Positions 1 to 11,353 of a stretch of DNA of 64,000 nucleotides are shown piece by piece (positions within the stretch are counted from its first letter, which is position 1; every line of letters begins with the position of its first letter). Source of the DNA: Neodontobutis hainanensis (taxonomy: Eukaryota; Chordata; Actinopteri; Gobiiformes; Odontobutidae); assembly GCA_024349245.1 (NCBI GenBank), contig JALDNG010002804.1, positions 18,715 to 82,714 of the forward strand, written 5' to 3'. The notes under the pieces are model-generated. The model ran no database searches and was not told the origin of the DNA. It saw nothing but the letters and a program-made list of their open reading frames with translations. The position numbers were made by a program, and so were the translations under genes.

Positions 1-223
1 GTGAATAGATAATATGTGAATATGTACCATGTGAATATGTAAATAGATTGTTTATTCTTTGTTAGGGATATCATAGTTTATAAATTATAGTTAAGTTATA
101 TCTACTTTAAAAGGAAATTTCTATTTCCTGCTTTGGTCAGTTGCATGTTGTAACAAAAAGATTTTCCTTGGAATGATTAAAAGTAATTCTAATGACAAAT
201 AAGGCTTCTCAAAAGGAACCAAC

Positions 224-296
224 TGTTTCTGCCCGGTTTTGAGCCGAGGACCTTTCGCGTGTTAAGCGAATGTGATAACCACTACACTACAGAAAC
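224..296 (-). tRNA. tRNA-Val(AAC), unit 1
   Basis: Read on the minus strand, this 73-nt sequence starts GTTTCTGTAGTGTAGTGG, has anticodon AAC in the loop of a TTCGC/GCGAA stem, and ends GCAGAAACA with a paired acceptor stem. A minus-strand TTTT run (plus aaaa at 211-214) could act as the Pol III terminator. The T-loop reads CTCAAAA where the best copies have CTCGAAA, a single change in the B box that may weaken it. Confidence 0.85.
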
Positions 297-541
297 TGCT
301 GACCATGAGCCAGGGCTCGTGACATTTGAAAACATGCCGAAAAACATCTCTTACTGAAACTAAGTGGGAACTCTGTGGATTGTAATTCAGTCCTATGAAT
401 TAACACAAGTTTTAGATTTTGTTGCTTCTTTACCTTTATGAGCTCCAATAAATGCAAGTCTAGTGTGAAACATGTCAAAGAAGTCCTTCTGAAAGTATGT
501 TGAAAAATTTCCAATTACCAAGTTTCAGAATAATATCTTCC

Positions 542-613
542 CTCCCCGTCAGGGAATCGAACCCCGGTTTTCCGCGTGACAAGCGGAGATACTGGCCACT
601 ATACTAACGAGGA
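542..613 (-). tRNA. tRNA-Asp(GTC), unit 1
   Basis: Minus-strand 72-nt cloverleaf beginning TCCTCGTTAGTATAGTGG with anticodon GTC. The T-arm carries one substitution relative to the clean copies at 14437 and 17936; otherwise it is complete. Confidence 0.85.
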
Positions 614-711
614 CTGATCAGCTGTCAAAACTAGACTTCTGAAATTCTCTCAGAAGCTGAGAATTCTGCATGTTTGTGGCTTAGAATGGACCTCACTTGC
701 GATACAGAGAA

Positions 712-751
712 GATTCCACTGAAGGTGTGGGTTTCAATCCCCCTTTTGACA
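712..751 (+). pseudogene. tRNA-Leu-like 3' half relic (repeated in each unit)
   Basis: The plus-strand sequence GGTGTGGGTTTCAATC followed by a run ending TTGACA resembles the variable-arm end, T-arm and 3' acceptor of tRNA-Leu. No matching 5' acceptor, D-arm or anticodon arm is visible upstream, so it is a remnant. Other copies are at 4174-4213, 7653-7691, 11124-11162, 14607-14646, 18106-18145 and 38314-38353. The family assignment is inferred from the T-arm and 3' end only. Confidence 0.5.
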
Positions 752-878
752 GGAACATCATAAAAATGGAGAGCAGTGGAGGATTTCAGTTCTCTTCTCC
801 TAAGATTAAAAGAGTCACACCTGGATCACCAGAAACTGTAAATAGAAGATATGTTCTCTCAAGGAAGGGAGACTAAAT

Positions 879-951
879 TGCCAAAACTCAGGCTTGAACC
901 AAGGACCTTCAGATCTTCAGTCTAACGCTCTCCCAACTGAGCTATTTCGGC
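879..951 (-). tRNA. tRNA-Phe(GAA), unit 1
   Basis: Minus-strand 73-nt cloverleaf beginning GCCGAAATAGCTCAGTTGG with anticodon GAA and T-loop TTCAAGC. The acceptor is completed by G-T wobble pairs. It looks structurally complete. Confidence 0.87.
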
Positions 952-979
952 AATATCACCACACATTTCAACAAGGGTC

Positions 980-1039
980 TGAGCCCCGGTATCTCACGAT
1001 GACCATCTGACCTTCTAACTGTGGAGTTGTCGGGGCTCA
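980..1039. other. Conserved hairpin with 9-bp tgagccccg/cggggctca stem
   Basis: Inverted arms 980-988 and 1031-1039 pair perfectly and enclose 42 nt. The same 60-nt structure is at 4442-4501, 7920-7979, 11382-11441, 14875-14934 (one G-T pair), 18375-18434 and 38582-38641. The stem is about the length of a tRNA acceptor stem, but I could not fit D, anticodon and T arms inside it. It could be a degenerate tRNA or an unrelated palindrome. Confidence 0.6.
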
Positions 1040-1999
1040 AGTGTGTGAATTTTCAAATGAAATTATCTTTAAATATCCATCTATGCTATTGACCCGTTGA
1101 AGCAAGTAAGAAGTTTAAAGAAGCTGGATTAAAACTTATCGTTGCAATGGAAAATCGCGCTTCACTTAGCTAAGCAGAAATAAGGAGGAAAGTTAACTAG
1201 ACATCCCAATAATGGAGTAGAACAAAGCGCACCTTAACCGGCCCCTAACTTTAAATTGGAAGGAGCTCTGTACAACACTTATAAAAATAATATCAATATG
1301 TATTCCAAATCACTCTCCAACAGCAACATCTCCAACATCAGCACTGTTGGCCAATTATTGGTGCTGGTTCTGGTCTGGACAAATAATCCACTAGAACTAC
1401 ATCCTTTAAATACATTAGTGGGCATTCATGACCAAATAATCTTTTACAATATTTGATTTATGTTTGTTGCAAATTTTATCAAATCAATTGTGCGCAAAGC
1501 CAGACTGAAAAAGATTGGGTGAAGGGGACTTCTCAATTGAAGCATGTTTGACTACAAACTAGGTGAGTTGGTGCATCAATGCCACTTTTCCTTCCAATTA
1601 TTTTGTTTTCTTCCCATGTGCAAGGGTTTTCAGTCGTGTTAGAGCCTGAACTGGGAACCTGTCTTCAAACAAACATTGGTACTAAGGTGAGACCAGTGTT
1701 AATTTTGTTGATTTTTAGCGGACTAAAAACTAAACAAAAACGAAATAAAAAGGACTTCAAAATGACTGAAACGATAACTAAATAGACAGACATTTTTGTC
1801 AACAAACAAAAGACGAGACAAAAACAACTTGTGACGAAAACCAGTCAGGAGAAGGGAAAGATGAAGTGGAATGGGCCGGATGAGTCAAGTAAGCCAATCA
1901 AAGCGCGCCTAGTTCTTAAGCGCCGGTGCTGGACAATCTCCGGTACAAACATCATTCTATTGCTGTACAATTTAACTTCAGTCAAGCTCAAGTCAAACA

Positions 2000-2046
2000 T
2001 GCAACTGCTTGGAAGGCAGCTATGCTCACCCCTATACCACCATTGC
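2000..2046 (-). pseudogene. tRNA-Gly(TCC) pseudogene, T-arm deleted, unit 1
   Basis: It matches the 5' two thirds of the tRNA-Gly in the other units, including anticodon TCC, but 25 nt covering the T-arm are missing. The deletion lies between short caa repeats, suggesting microhomology-mediated loss. One D-arm substitution (accactatac to acccctatac) is also present. It cannot fold as a tRNA and lacks the B box. Confidence 0.85.
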
Positions 2047-2246
2047 CCTGCGCTGCTGTCATAAAGTGGTTTGAAACATGCAAATTACCATGGGTAGTAG
2101 TAGAACATAGTTGGCGCAATGTTAGTGCGTCTGATTCTAGAGCTGAAGGTTGCGTGCTCAAATCATGTTAGCTGGACTCTTTGAAGGGGACCATACCTTT
2201 TTTTGATGGTGACCCCCTTCCACCTGGAGTTCATAACTGGTTTCCG

Positions 2247-3466
2247 TTAAATATTCACACAACTCTCTCGTCTCTTCAGCCACGGGTTGCTCTCCTTTTG
2301 AATGTTCCTTAGGTTTCCAGCCCTCCTCTTTCCTATTAAGAAGGAGGATGTTGCGTGCCCTCGGTCCTTGCATCGTAAGGAGATGTCTTGGGATTTGTGC
2401 AGTGGGCAGTGTGGACAAGGCCAATGTGTTTAACAGGTTCTTCAATCGTTATGACACTGCGGTCTCTGACCACACTCCTGTCTCCACAGCAGAGCGGCAG
2501 GCAGCAGCCACTCCTATCTCCCTCATTCCCCTTCCCCACTCATCTGCAAGATGGCCCTGCTCACACCTTGTCCCCAAACCTGTCTGACCCTCCAACACTG
2601 ATCACTGGCACCCGTCCCCTCCTGACACCTTCACACTGATCACCGGCACCCCTACCCCTCCTGACACCTCCACACTGACTTTCACTGCTGAACAGGTGAG
2701 GAAACAACTGCAGAGACTCAGAGCAGTGGTTAGATGCATCAGCGGTGGTGACAAGAAGGAGTACAGGACTATTGTGGATAACTTTGTCACCTGGAGCGAG
2801 AAGAACCACCTCCTGCTCAATGTGATAAAGACTAAGGAACTGGTGGTGGACCTGAGGAGGACTAAAGCCGCTGTGACCCCCATTTCTATCCAGGGGGTTA
2901 GTGTGGACGTGGTGGAGCAATACAAATACTTGGGTGTGTATTTGGACAATAAACTGGACTGGGGCAAGAACATGGACACTGTCTACAAGAAGGGCCAGAG
3001 CCGTCTCTACTTTCTGAGGCGGCTGAGGTCCTTTGACATTTGCAGGACTATGCTCAGCATGTTCTACGAGTCTGTGGTGGCCAGTGCCATCATGCGCTGT
3101 GGTCTGCTGGGGCAGCAGTCTGCGCGTGATGGACACAAATAGACTTGATAAGATCATCAAGAAGGCCGGACATGTTGTAGGAGGAGTTGGACTCTCTGAC
3201 TGTTGTGTCTGAGAGGAAGATATTGTCCAAAATCCGTACTATTCTGGACTTTCCCTTCCACCGCTCAGCTGGTCAGCTGCAAGAGTTCGTTTAGCAATAG
3301 ACTGTTACTGCCACGCTGCTTCAGCGAGAGACACAGGAAATCATTCCTGCCAGTCTCCATCAAACTTCTGACCTCAGTACTGTAAATCCTCTGTAGAGTC
3401 ACTGTGCAATATTCTAACTGCTGTACAATATTAAGTCTATTTCTAAACTTGTAAACTGTACATCAT
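2247..3466 (+). pseudogene. Composite: gypsy integrase scrap plus internally deleted L2-like LINE, unit 1
   Basis: The first about 150 bp encode residues resembling the distal Ty3/gypsy integrase core (SSATGCSPFECSLG-like in copies at 9208 on). This passes into LINE sequence with FNRFFNRYDT and a TAEQVRKQLQRL segment, then jumps to the post-catalytic RT region (KNHLLLNVIKTKE, YKYLGVYLDNKLDW, LYFLRRLRSF). The YADD active site and most of the fingers and palm are absent. This copy is further broken by shifts near 3090 and 3180. The 3' end is at the unit boundary. Confidence 0.75.
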
Positions 3467-3689
3467 GTGAATAGATAATATGTGAATATGTACCATGTGA
3501 ATATGTAAATAGATTGTTTATTCTTTGTTAGGGATATCATAGTTTATAAATTATAGTTAAGTTATATCTACTTTAAAAGGAAATTTCTATTTCCTGCTTT
3601 GGTCGGTTGCATGTTGTAACAAAAAGATTTTCCTTCGAATGATTAAAAGTAATTCTAATGACAAATAAGGCTTCTCAAAAGGAACCAAC

Positions 3690-3761
3690 TGTTTCTGCCC
3701 GGTTTGAGCCGAGGACCTTTCGCGTGTTAAGCGAATGTGATAACCACTACACTACAGAAAC
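3690..3761 (-). tRNA. tRNA-Val(AAC), unit 2, T-loop one base short
   Basis: 72 nt, anticodon AAC. The T-loop is 6 nt because of a one-base deletion (ggtttgagcc), which disrupts the B box. It may be non-functional, or the gap may be an assembly error. Confidence 0.7.
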
Positions 3762-4006
3762 TGCTGACCATGATCCAGGGCTCGTGACATTTGAAAAAAT
3801 GCCGAAAAACATCTCTTACTGAAACTAAGTGGGAACTCTGTGGATTGTAATTCAGTCCTATGAATTAACACAAGTTTTAGATTTTGTTGCTTCTTTACCT
3901 TTATGAGCTCCAATAAATACAAGTCTAGTGTGAAACATGTCAAAGAAGTCCTTCTGAAAGTATGTTGAAAAATTTCCAATTACCAAGTTTCAGAATAATA
4001 TCTTCC

Positions 4007-4075
4007 CTCCCCGTGACGAATCAACCCGGTTTTCCGCGTGACAAGCGGAGATTCTGGCCACTATACTAACGAGGA
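4007..4075 (-). pseudogene. tRNA-Asp(GTC), unit 2, damaged T-arm
   Basis: 69 nt. The T-arm reads ccccgtgacgaatcaacccgg in place of the clean copy's paired stem, losing three bases and the stem pairing. The anticodon GTC and D-arm are intact. Confidence 0.75.
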
Positions 4076-4340
4076 CTGATCAGCTGTCAAAACTAGACTT
4101 CTGAAATTCTCTCAGAAGCTGAGAATTCTGCATGTTTGTGGCTTAGAATGGACCTCACTTGCGATACAGAGAAGATTCCACTGAAGGTGTGGGTTTCAAT
4201 CCCCCTTTTGACAGGAACATCATAAAAATGGAGAGCAGTGGAGGATTTCAGTTCTCTTCTCCTAAGATTAAAAGAGTCACACCTGGATCACCAGAAACTG
4301 TAAATAGAAGATATGTTCTCTCAAGGAAAGGAGACTAAAT

Positions 4341-4413
4341 TGCCAAAACTGGGGCTTGAACCAAGGACCTTTAGATCTTCAGTCTAACGCTCTCCCAACT
4401 GAGCTATTTCGGC
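4341..4413 (-). tRNA. tRNA-Phe(GAA), unit 2
   Basis: 73 nt, anticodon GAA, complete arms. The T-stem differs slightly from the unit 1 copy (ggggcttgaacc). Confidence 0.87.
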
Positions 4414-5450
4414 AATATCACCACACATTTCAACAAGGGTCTGAGCCCCGGTATCTCACGATGACCATCTGACCTTCTAACTGTGGAGTTGTCGGGGCTC
4501 AAGTGTGTGAATTTTCAAATGAAATTATCTTTAAATATCCATCTATGCTATTGACCCATTGAAGCAAGTAAGAAGTTTAAAGAAGCTGGATTAAAACTTA
4601 TCGTTGCAATGGAAAATCGCGCTTCACTTAGCTAAGCAGAGAAAATAAGGAGGAAAGTTAACTAGACATCCCAATAATGGAGTAGAACAAAGCGCACCTT
4701 AACCGGCCCCTAACTTTAAATTGGAAGGAGCTCTGTACAACACTTATAAAAATAATATCAATATGTATTCCAAATCACTCTCCAACAGCAACATCTCCAA
4801 CATCAGCACTGTTGGCCAATTAGTGCTGGTTCTGGTCTGGACAAATAATCCACTAGAACTACATCCTTTAAATACATTAGTGGGCATTCATGACCAAATA
4901 ATCTTTTACAATATTTGATTTATGTTTGTTGCAAATGTTATCAAATCAATTGTGCAAAGCCAGACTGAAAAAGATTGGGTGAAGGACTTCTCAATTGAAG
5001 CATGTTTGACTACAAACTAGGTGAGTTGGTGCATCAATGCCACTTTTCCTTCCAATTATTTTGTTTTCTTCCCATGTGCAAGGGTTTTCAGTCGTGTTAG
5101 AGCCTGAACTGGGAACCTGTCTTCCAACAAACATTGGTACTAAGGTGAGACCAGTGTTAATTTTGTTGATTTTTAGCGGACTAAAACTAAACAAAAACTA
5201 AATAAAAAGGACTTCAAAATGACTGAAACGATAACTAAATAGACAGACATTTTTGTCAACAAACAAAAGACGAGACAAAAACAACTTGTGACGAAAACCA
5301 GTCAGGAGAAGGGAAAGATGAAGTGGAATGGGCCGGATGAGTCAAGTAAGCCAATCAAAGCGCGCTTAGTTCTTAAGTGCCGGACAATCTCCGGTACAAA
5401 CATCATTCTATTGCTGTACAATTTAACTTCAGTCAAGCTCAAGTCAAACA

Positions 5451-5522
5451 TGCAATGGCTGGGAATCGAACCCAGGTCAACTGCTTGGAAGGCAGCTATG
5501 CTCACCACTATACCACCATTGC
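5451..5522 (-). tRNA. tRNA-Gly(TCC), unit 2
   Basis: 72-nt minus-strand cloverleaf beginning GCAATGGTGGTATAGTGG, anticodon TCC, B box GGTTCGATTCC and acceptor end CCATTGCA. All stems pair. Confidence 0.93.
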
Positions 5523-5721
5523 CCTGCGCTGCTGTCATAAAGTGGTTTGAAACATGCAAATTACCATGGGTAGTAGTAGAACATAGTTGGCGCAATGTTA
5601 GTGCGTCTGATTCTAGAGCTGAAGGTTGCGTGCTCAAATCATGTTAGCTGGACTCTTTGAAGGGGACCATACCTTTTTTTGATGGTGACCACCTTCCACC
5701 TGGAGTTCATAACTGGTTTCC

Positions 5722-6947
5722 GTTAAATATTCACACAACTCTCTCGTCTCTTCAGCCACGGGTTGCTCTCCTTTTGAATGTTCCTTAGGTTTCCAGCCCT
5801 CCTCTTTCCTATTAAGAAGGAGGATGTTGCCGTGCCCTCGGTCCTTGCATACGTAAGGAGATGTCTTGGGATTTGTGCAGTGGGCAGTGTGGACAAGGCC
5901 AATGTGTTTAACAGGTTCTTCAATCGTTATGACACTGCGGTCTCTGACCACACTCCTGTCTCCACAGCAGAGCGGCAGGCAGCAGCCACTCCTATCTCCC
6001 TCATTCCCCCTTCCCCACTCATCTGCAAGATGGCCCTGCTCACACCTTGTCCCCCAACCTGTCTGACCCTCCAACACTGATCACTGGCACCCGTCCCCTC
6101 CTGACACCTTCACACTGATCACCGGCACCCCTACCCCTCCTGACACCTCCACACTGACTTTCACTGCTGAACAGGTGAGGAAACAACTGCAGAGACTCAG
6201 AGCAGTGGTTAGATGCATCAGCGGTGGTGACAAGAAGGAGTACAGGACTATTGTGGATAACTTTGTCACCTGGAGCGAGAAGAACCACCTCCTGCTCAAT
6301 GTGATAAAGACTAAGGAACTGGTGGTGGACCTGAGGAGGACTAAAGCCGCTGTGATCCCATTTCTATCCAGGGGGTTAGTGTGGACGTGGTGGAGCAATA
6401 CAAATACTTGGGTGTGTATTTGGACAATAAACTGGACTGGGGCAAGAACATGGACACTGTCTACAAGAAGGGCCAGAGCCGTCTCTACTTTCTGAGGCGG
6501 CTGAGGTCCTTTGACATTTGCAGGACTATGCTCAGCATGTTCTACGAGTCTGTGGTGGCCAGTGCCATCATGTACGCTGTGGTCTGCTGGGGCAGCAGTC
6601 TGCGCGTGATGGACACAAATAGACTTGATAAGATCATCAAGAAGGCCGGACATGTTGTAGGGGAGGAGTTGGACTCTCTGACTGTTGTGTCTGAGAGGAA
6701 GATATTGTCCAAAATCCGTACTATTCTGGACTTTCCCTTCCACCCGCTCAGCTGGTCAGCTGCAAGAGTTCGTTTAGCAATAGACTGTTACTGCCACGCT
6801 GCTTCAGCGAGACACAGGAAATCATTCCTGCCAGTCTCCATCAAACTTCTGACCTCAGTACTGTAAATCCTCTGTAGAGTCACTGTGCAATATTCTAACT
6901 GCTGTACAATATTAAGTCTATTTCTAAACTTGTAAACTGTACATCAT
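5722..6947 (+). pseudogene. Gypsy/LINE composite, unit 2
   Basis: Open frames 6175-6495 and 6381-6866 overlap because of a one-base loss near 6358. The frame from 6381 reaches the likely authentic LINE C-terminus (RHRKSFLPVSIKLLTSVL). Most other copies are thrown off by a two-base difference (gcgagacac here, gcgagagacac elsewhere). Confidence 0.75.
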
Positions 6948-7171
6948 GTGAATAGATAATATGTGAATATGTACCATGTGAATATGTAAATAGATTGTTT
7001 ATTCTTTGTTAGGGATATCATAGTTTATAAATTATAGTTAAGTTATATCTACTTTAAAAGGAAATTTCTATTTCCTGCTTTGGTCGGTTGCATGTTGTAA
7101 CAAAAGATTTTCCCCTTCGAATGATTAAAAGTAATTCTAATGACAAATAAGGCTTCTCAAAAGGAACCAAC

Positions 7172-7243
7172 TGTTTCTGCCCGGTTTGAGCCGAGGACCT
7201 TTCGCGTGTTAAGCGAATGTGATAACCACTACACTACAGAAAC
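7172..7243 (-). tRNA. tRNA-Val(AAC), unit 3, T-loop one base short
   Basis: 72 nt with the same one-base T-loop deletion as the unit 2 copy; anticodon AAC intact. Confidence 0.7.
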
Positions 7244-7486
7244 TGCTGACCATGAGCCAGGGCTCGTGACATTTGAAAAATGCCGAAAAACATCTCTTAC
7301 TGAAACTAAAGTGAACTCTGTGGATTGTAATTCAGTCCTATGAATTAACACAAGTTTTAGATTTTGTTGCTTCTTTACCTTTATGAGCTCCAATAAATGC
7401 AAGTCTAGTGTGAAACATGTCAAAGAAGTCCTTCTGAAAGTATGTTGAAAAATTTCCAATTACCAAGTTTCAGAATAATATCTTCC

Positions 7487-7556
7487 CTCCCGTCGGGAAT
7501 CAGAACCCGGTTTTCCGCGTGACAAGCGGAGATACTGGCCACTATACTAACGAGGA
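7487..7556 (-). pseudogene. tRNA-Asp(GTC), unit 3, damaged
   Basis: 70 nt. One base is lost from the acceptor end, and the T-loop reads gggaatcagaaccc with an inserted a. The anticodon arm is intact. Confidence 0.7.
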
Positions 7557-7818
7557 CTGATCAGCTGAAAACTAGACTTCTGAAATTCTCTCAGAAGCTG
7601 AGAATTCTGCATGTTTGTGGCTTAGAATGGACCTCACTTGCGATACAGAGAAGATTCCACTGAAGGTGTGGGTTTCAATCCCCCTTTGACAGGAACATCA
7701 TAAAAATGGAGAGCAGTGGAGGATTTCAGTTCTCTTCTCCTAAGATTAAAAGAGTCACACCTGGATCACCAGAAACTGTAAATAGAAGATATGTTCTCTC
7801 AAGGAAGGGAGACTAAAT

Positions 7819-7891
7819 TGCCAAAACTCAGGCTTGAACCAAGGACCTTCAGATCTTCAGTCTAACGCTCTCCCAACTGAGCTATTTCGGC
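7819..7891 (-). tRNA. tRNA-Phe(GAA), unit 3
   Basis: 73 nt, identical by eye to the unit 1 copy. Confidence 0.87.
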
Positions 7892-8936
7892 AATATCACC
7901 ACACATTTCAACAAGGGTCTGAGCCCCGGTATCTCACGATGACCATCTGACCTTCTAACTGTGGAGTTGTCGGGGCTCAAGTGTGTGAATTTTCAAATGA
8001 AATTATCTTTAAATATCCATCTATGCTATTGACCCGTTGAAGCAAGTAAGAAGTTTAAAGAAGCTGGATTAAAACTTATCGTTGCAATGGAAAATCACGC
8101 TTCACTTAGCTAAGCAGAGGAAATAAGGAGGAAAGTTAACTAGACATCCCAATAATGGAGTAGAACAAAGCGCACCTTAACCGGCCCCTAACTTTAAATT
8201 GGAAGGAGCTCTGTACAACACTTATAAAAATAATATCAATATGTATTCCAAATCACTCTCCAACAGCAACATCTCCAACATCAGCACTGTTGGCCAATTA
8301 TTGGTGCTGGTTCTGGTCTGGACAAATAATCCACTAGAACTACATCCTTTAAATACATTAGTGGGCATTCATGACCAAATAATCTTTTACAATATTTGAT
8401 TTATGTTTGTTGCAAATGTTATCAAATCAATTGTGCGCAAAGCCAGACTGAAAAAGATTGGGTGAAGGGGACTTCTCAATTGAAGCATGTTTGACTACAA
8501 ACTAGGTGAGTTGGTGCATCAATGCCACTTTTCCTTCCAATTATTTTGTTTTCTTCCCATGTGCAAGGGTTTTCAGTCGTGTTAGAGCCTGAACTGGGAA
8601 CCTGTCTTCCAACAAACATTGGTACTAAGGTGAGACCAGTGTTAATTTCGTTGATTTTTAGCGGACTAAAAACTAAACAAAAACTAAATAAAAAGGACTT
8701 CAAAATGACTGAAACGATAACTAAATAGACAGACATTTTTGTCAACAAACAAAAGACGAGACAAAAACAACTTGTGAAAACCAGTCAGGAGAAGGGAAAG
8801 ATGAAGTGGAATGGGCCGGATGAGTCAAGTAAGCCAATCAAAGCGCGCTTAGTTCTTAAGTGCGGTGCGGACAATCTCGGTACAAACATCATTCTATTGC
8901 TGTACAATTTAACTTCAGTCAAGCTCAAGTCAAACA

Positions 8937-9008
8937 TGCAATGGCTGGGAATCGAACCCAGGTCAACTGCTTGGAAGGCAGCTATGCTCACCACTATACC
9001 ACCATTGC
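8937..9008 (-). tRNA. tRNA-Gly(TCC), unit 3
   Basis: 72 nt, identical by eye to the unit 2 gene. Confidence 0.93.
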
Positions 9009-9207
9009 CCTGCGCTGCTGTCATAAAGTGGTTTGAAACATGCAAATTACCATGGGTAGTAGTAGAACATAGTTGGCGCAATGTTAGTGCGTCTGATTCT
9101 AGAGCTGAAGGTTGCGTGCTCAAATCATGTTAGCTGGACTCTTTGAAGGGGACCATACCTTTTTTTGATGGTGACCACCTTCCACCTGGAGTTCATAACT
9201 GGTTTCC

Positions 9208-10416
9208 GTTAAATATTCACACAACTCTCGTCTCTTCAGCCACGGGTTGCTCTCCTTTTGAATGTTCCTTAGGTTTCCAGCCCTCCTCTTTCCTATTAAG
9301 AAGGAGGATGTTGCCGTGCCCTCGGTCCTTGCATACGTAAGGAGATGTCTTGGGATTTGTGCAGTGGGCAGTGTGGACAAGGCCAATGTGTTTAACAGGT
9401 TCTTCAATCGTTATGACACTGCGGTCTCTGACCACACTCCTGTCTCCACAGCAGAGCGGCAGGCAGCAGCCACTCCTATCTCCCTCATTCCCCCTTCCCC
9501 CACTCATCTGCAAGATGGCCCTGCTCACACCTTGTCCCCAAACCTGTCTGACCCTTCCAACACTGATCACTGGCACCCGTCCCCCTCCTGACACCTTCTA
9601 CCCCTCCTGACACCTCCACACTGACTTTCACTGCTGAACAGGTGAGGAAACAACTGCAGAGACTCAGAGCAGTGGTTAGATGCATCAGCGGTGGTGACAA
9701 GAAGGAGTACAGGACTATTGTGGATAACTTTGTCACCTGGAGCGAGAAGAACCACCTCCTGCTCAATGTGATAAAGACTAAGGAACTGGTGGTGGACCTG
9801 AGGAGGACTAAAGCCGCTGTGATCCCATTTCTATCCAGGGGGTTAGTGTGGACGTGGTGGAGCAATACAAATACTTGGGTGTGTATTTGGACAATAAACT
9901 GGACTGGGGCAAGAACATGGACACTGTCTACAAGAAGGGCCAGAGCCGTCTCTACTTTCTGAGGCGGCTGAGGTCCTTTGACATTTGCAGGACTATGCTC
10001 AGCATGTTCTACGAGTCTGTGGTGGCCAGTGCCATCATGTACGCTGTGGTCTGCTGGGGCAGCAGTCTGCGCGTGATGGACACAAATAGACTTGATAAGA
10101 TCATCAAGAAGGCCGGACATGTTGTAGGGGAGGAGTTGGACTCTCTGACTGTTGTGTCTGAGAGGAAGATATTGTCCAAAATCCGTACTATTCTGGACTT
10201 TCCCTTCCACCCGCTCAGCTGGTCAGCTGCAAGAGTTCGTTTAGCAATAGACTGTTACTGCCACGCTGCTTCAGCGAGAGACACAGGAAATCATTCCTGC
10301 CAGTCTCCATCAAACTTCTGAGCTCAGTACTGTAAATCCTCTGTAGAGTCACTGTGCAATATTCTAACTGCTGTACAATATTAAGTCTATTTCTAAACTT
10401 GTAAACTGTACATCAT
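9208..10416 (+). pseudogene. Gypsy/LINE composite, unit 3
   Basis: The gypsy integrase-like scrap is clearest here (frame 9143-9340: LVSSATGCSPFECSLGFQPS). LINE frames are 9262-9591, 9642-9962 and 9848-10321. It has a private deletion in the C-rich linker near 9596 and a frame shift near 9828. No RT catalytic motif is present. Confidence 0.75.
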
Positions 10417-10638
10417 GTGAATAGATAATATGTGAATATGTACCATGTGAATATGTAAATAGATTGTTTATTCTTTGTTAGGGATATCATAGTTTATAAA
10501 TTATAGTTAAGTTATATCTACTTTAAAAGAAATTTCTATTTCCTGCTTTGGTCATTGCATGTTGTAACAAAAGATTTTCCCTTCGGAATGATTAAAAGTA
10601 ATTCTAATGACAAATAAGGCTTCTCAAAAGGAACCAAC

Positions 10639-10709
10639 TGTTTCTGCCCGGTTTCGAGCCGAGGACCTTTCGTGTTAAGCGAATGTGATAACCACTACAC
10701 TACAGAAAC
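10639..10709 (-). pseudogene. tRNA-Val(AAC), unit 4, anticodon stem deleted 2 nt
   Basis: 71 nt. The T-loop is the clean form (tttcgagcc), but cgcgtg is reduced to cgtg, removing two bases from one side of the anticodon stem. Confidence 0.75.
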
Positions 10710-10952
10710 TGCTGACCATGATCCAGGGCTCGTGACATTTGAAAAATGCCGAAAAACATCTCTTACTGAAACTAAGTGGGAACTCTGTGGATTGTAATTC
10801 AGTCCTATGAATTAACACAAGTTTTAGATTTTGTTGCTTCTTTACCTTTATGAGCTCCAATAAATGCAAGTCTAGTGTGAAACATGTCAAAGAAGTCCTT
10901 CTGAAAGTATGTTGAAAAATTTCCAATTACCAAGTTTCAGAATAATATCTTC

Positions 10953-11025
10953 CTCCCGTCGGGAATCGAACCCCGGTTTTCCAGCGTGACAAGCGGAGAG
11001 ATACTGGCCACTATACTAACGAGGA
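10953..11025 (-). pseudogene. tRNA-Asp(GTC), unit 4, damaged
   Basis: 73 nt by compensating changes: one base lost at the acceptor end, one base inserted beside the anticodon stem (ccagcgtg), and gagag for gag on the other side. Arms mispair. Confidence 0.7.
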
Positions 11026-11288
11026 CTGATCAGCTGTAAAAACTAGACTTCTGAAATTCTCTCAGAAGCTGAGAATTCTGCATGTTTGTGGCTTAGAATG
11101 GACCTCACTTGCGATACAGAGAAGATTCCACTGAAGGTGTGGGTTTCAATCCCCTTTTGACAGGAACATCATAAAAATGGAGAGCAGTGGAGGATTTCAG
11201 TTCTCTTCTCCTAAGATTAAAAGAGTCACACCTGGATCACCAGAAACTGTAAATAGAAGATATGTTCTCTCAAGGAAGGAGACTAAAT

Positions 11289-11353
11289 TGCCAGGCTTGA
11301 ACCAAGGACCTTAGATCTTCAGTCTAACGCTCTCCCAACTGAGCTATTTCGGC
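11289..11353 (-). pseudogene. tRNA-Phe(GAA), unit 4, truncated
   Basis: 65 nt. Seven bases around the acceptor/T-stem junction and one base beside the anticodon stem are missing compared with neighbours, so the acceptor cannot form. Confidence 0.8.

Larger units (their letters stand above)
1..3466. repeat. Array unit 1
   Basis: This is the leftmost copy in the window. Its tRNA-Gly has lost the T-arm and its LINE frame is interrupted. The stretch 1045-1990 holds no recognisable gene, only the unit's shared AT-rich sequence; short open frames in it are not supported as proteins. Confidence 0.9.
3467..6947. repeat. Array unit 2
   Basis: Complete copy of 3481 bp with an intact tRNA-Gly, an intact tRNA-Phe, a damaged tRNA-Asp and a tRNA-Val short by one base in the T-loop. 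Positions 4505-5445 show no gene. Confidence 0.9.
6948..10416. repeat. Array unit 3
   Basis: Complete copy of 3469 bp. It lacks about 25 bp of the C-rich linker in the LINE composite (near 9596) that other copies retain. Positions 7985-8930 show no gene. Confidence 0.9.

Noticed and set aside
1256..1456. 66-codon frame MEGALYNTYKN repeated in every unit
   Set aside because: It is identical only because the units are recent copies. Composition matches AT-rich non-coding DNA and no domain or initiation context stands out.
1621..1700. Possible extra tRNA at gagcctgaactgggaacctg
   Set aside because: It resembles a T-arm superficially but has no TTCRA loop, no acceptor pairing and no anticodon arm at the right distance.
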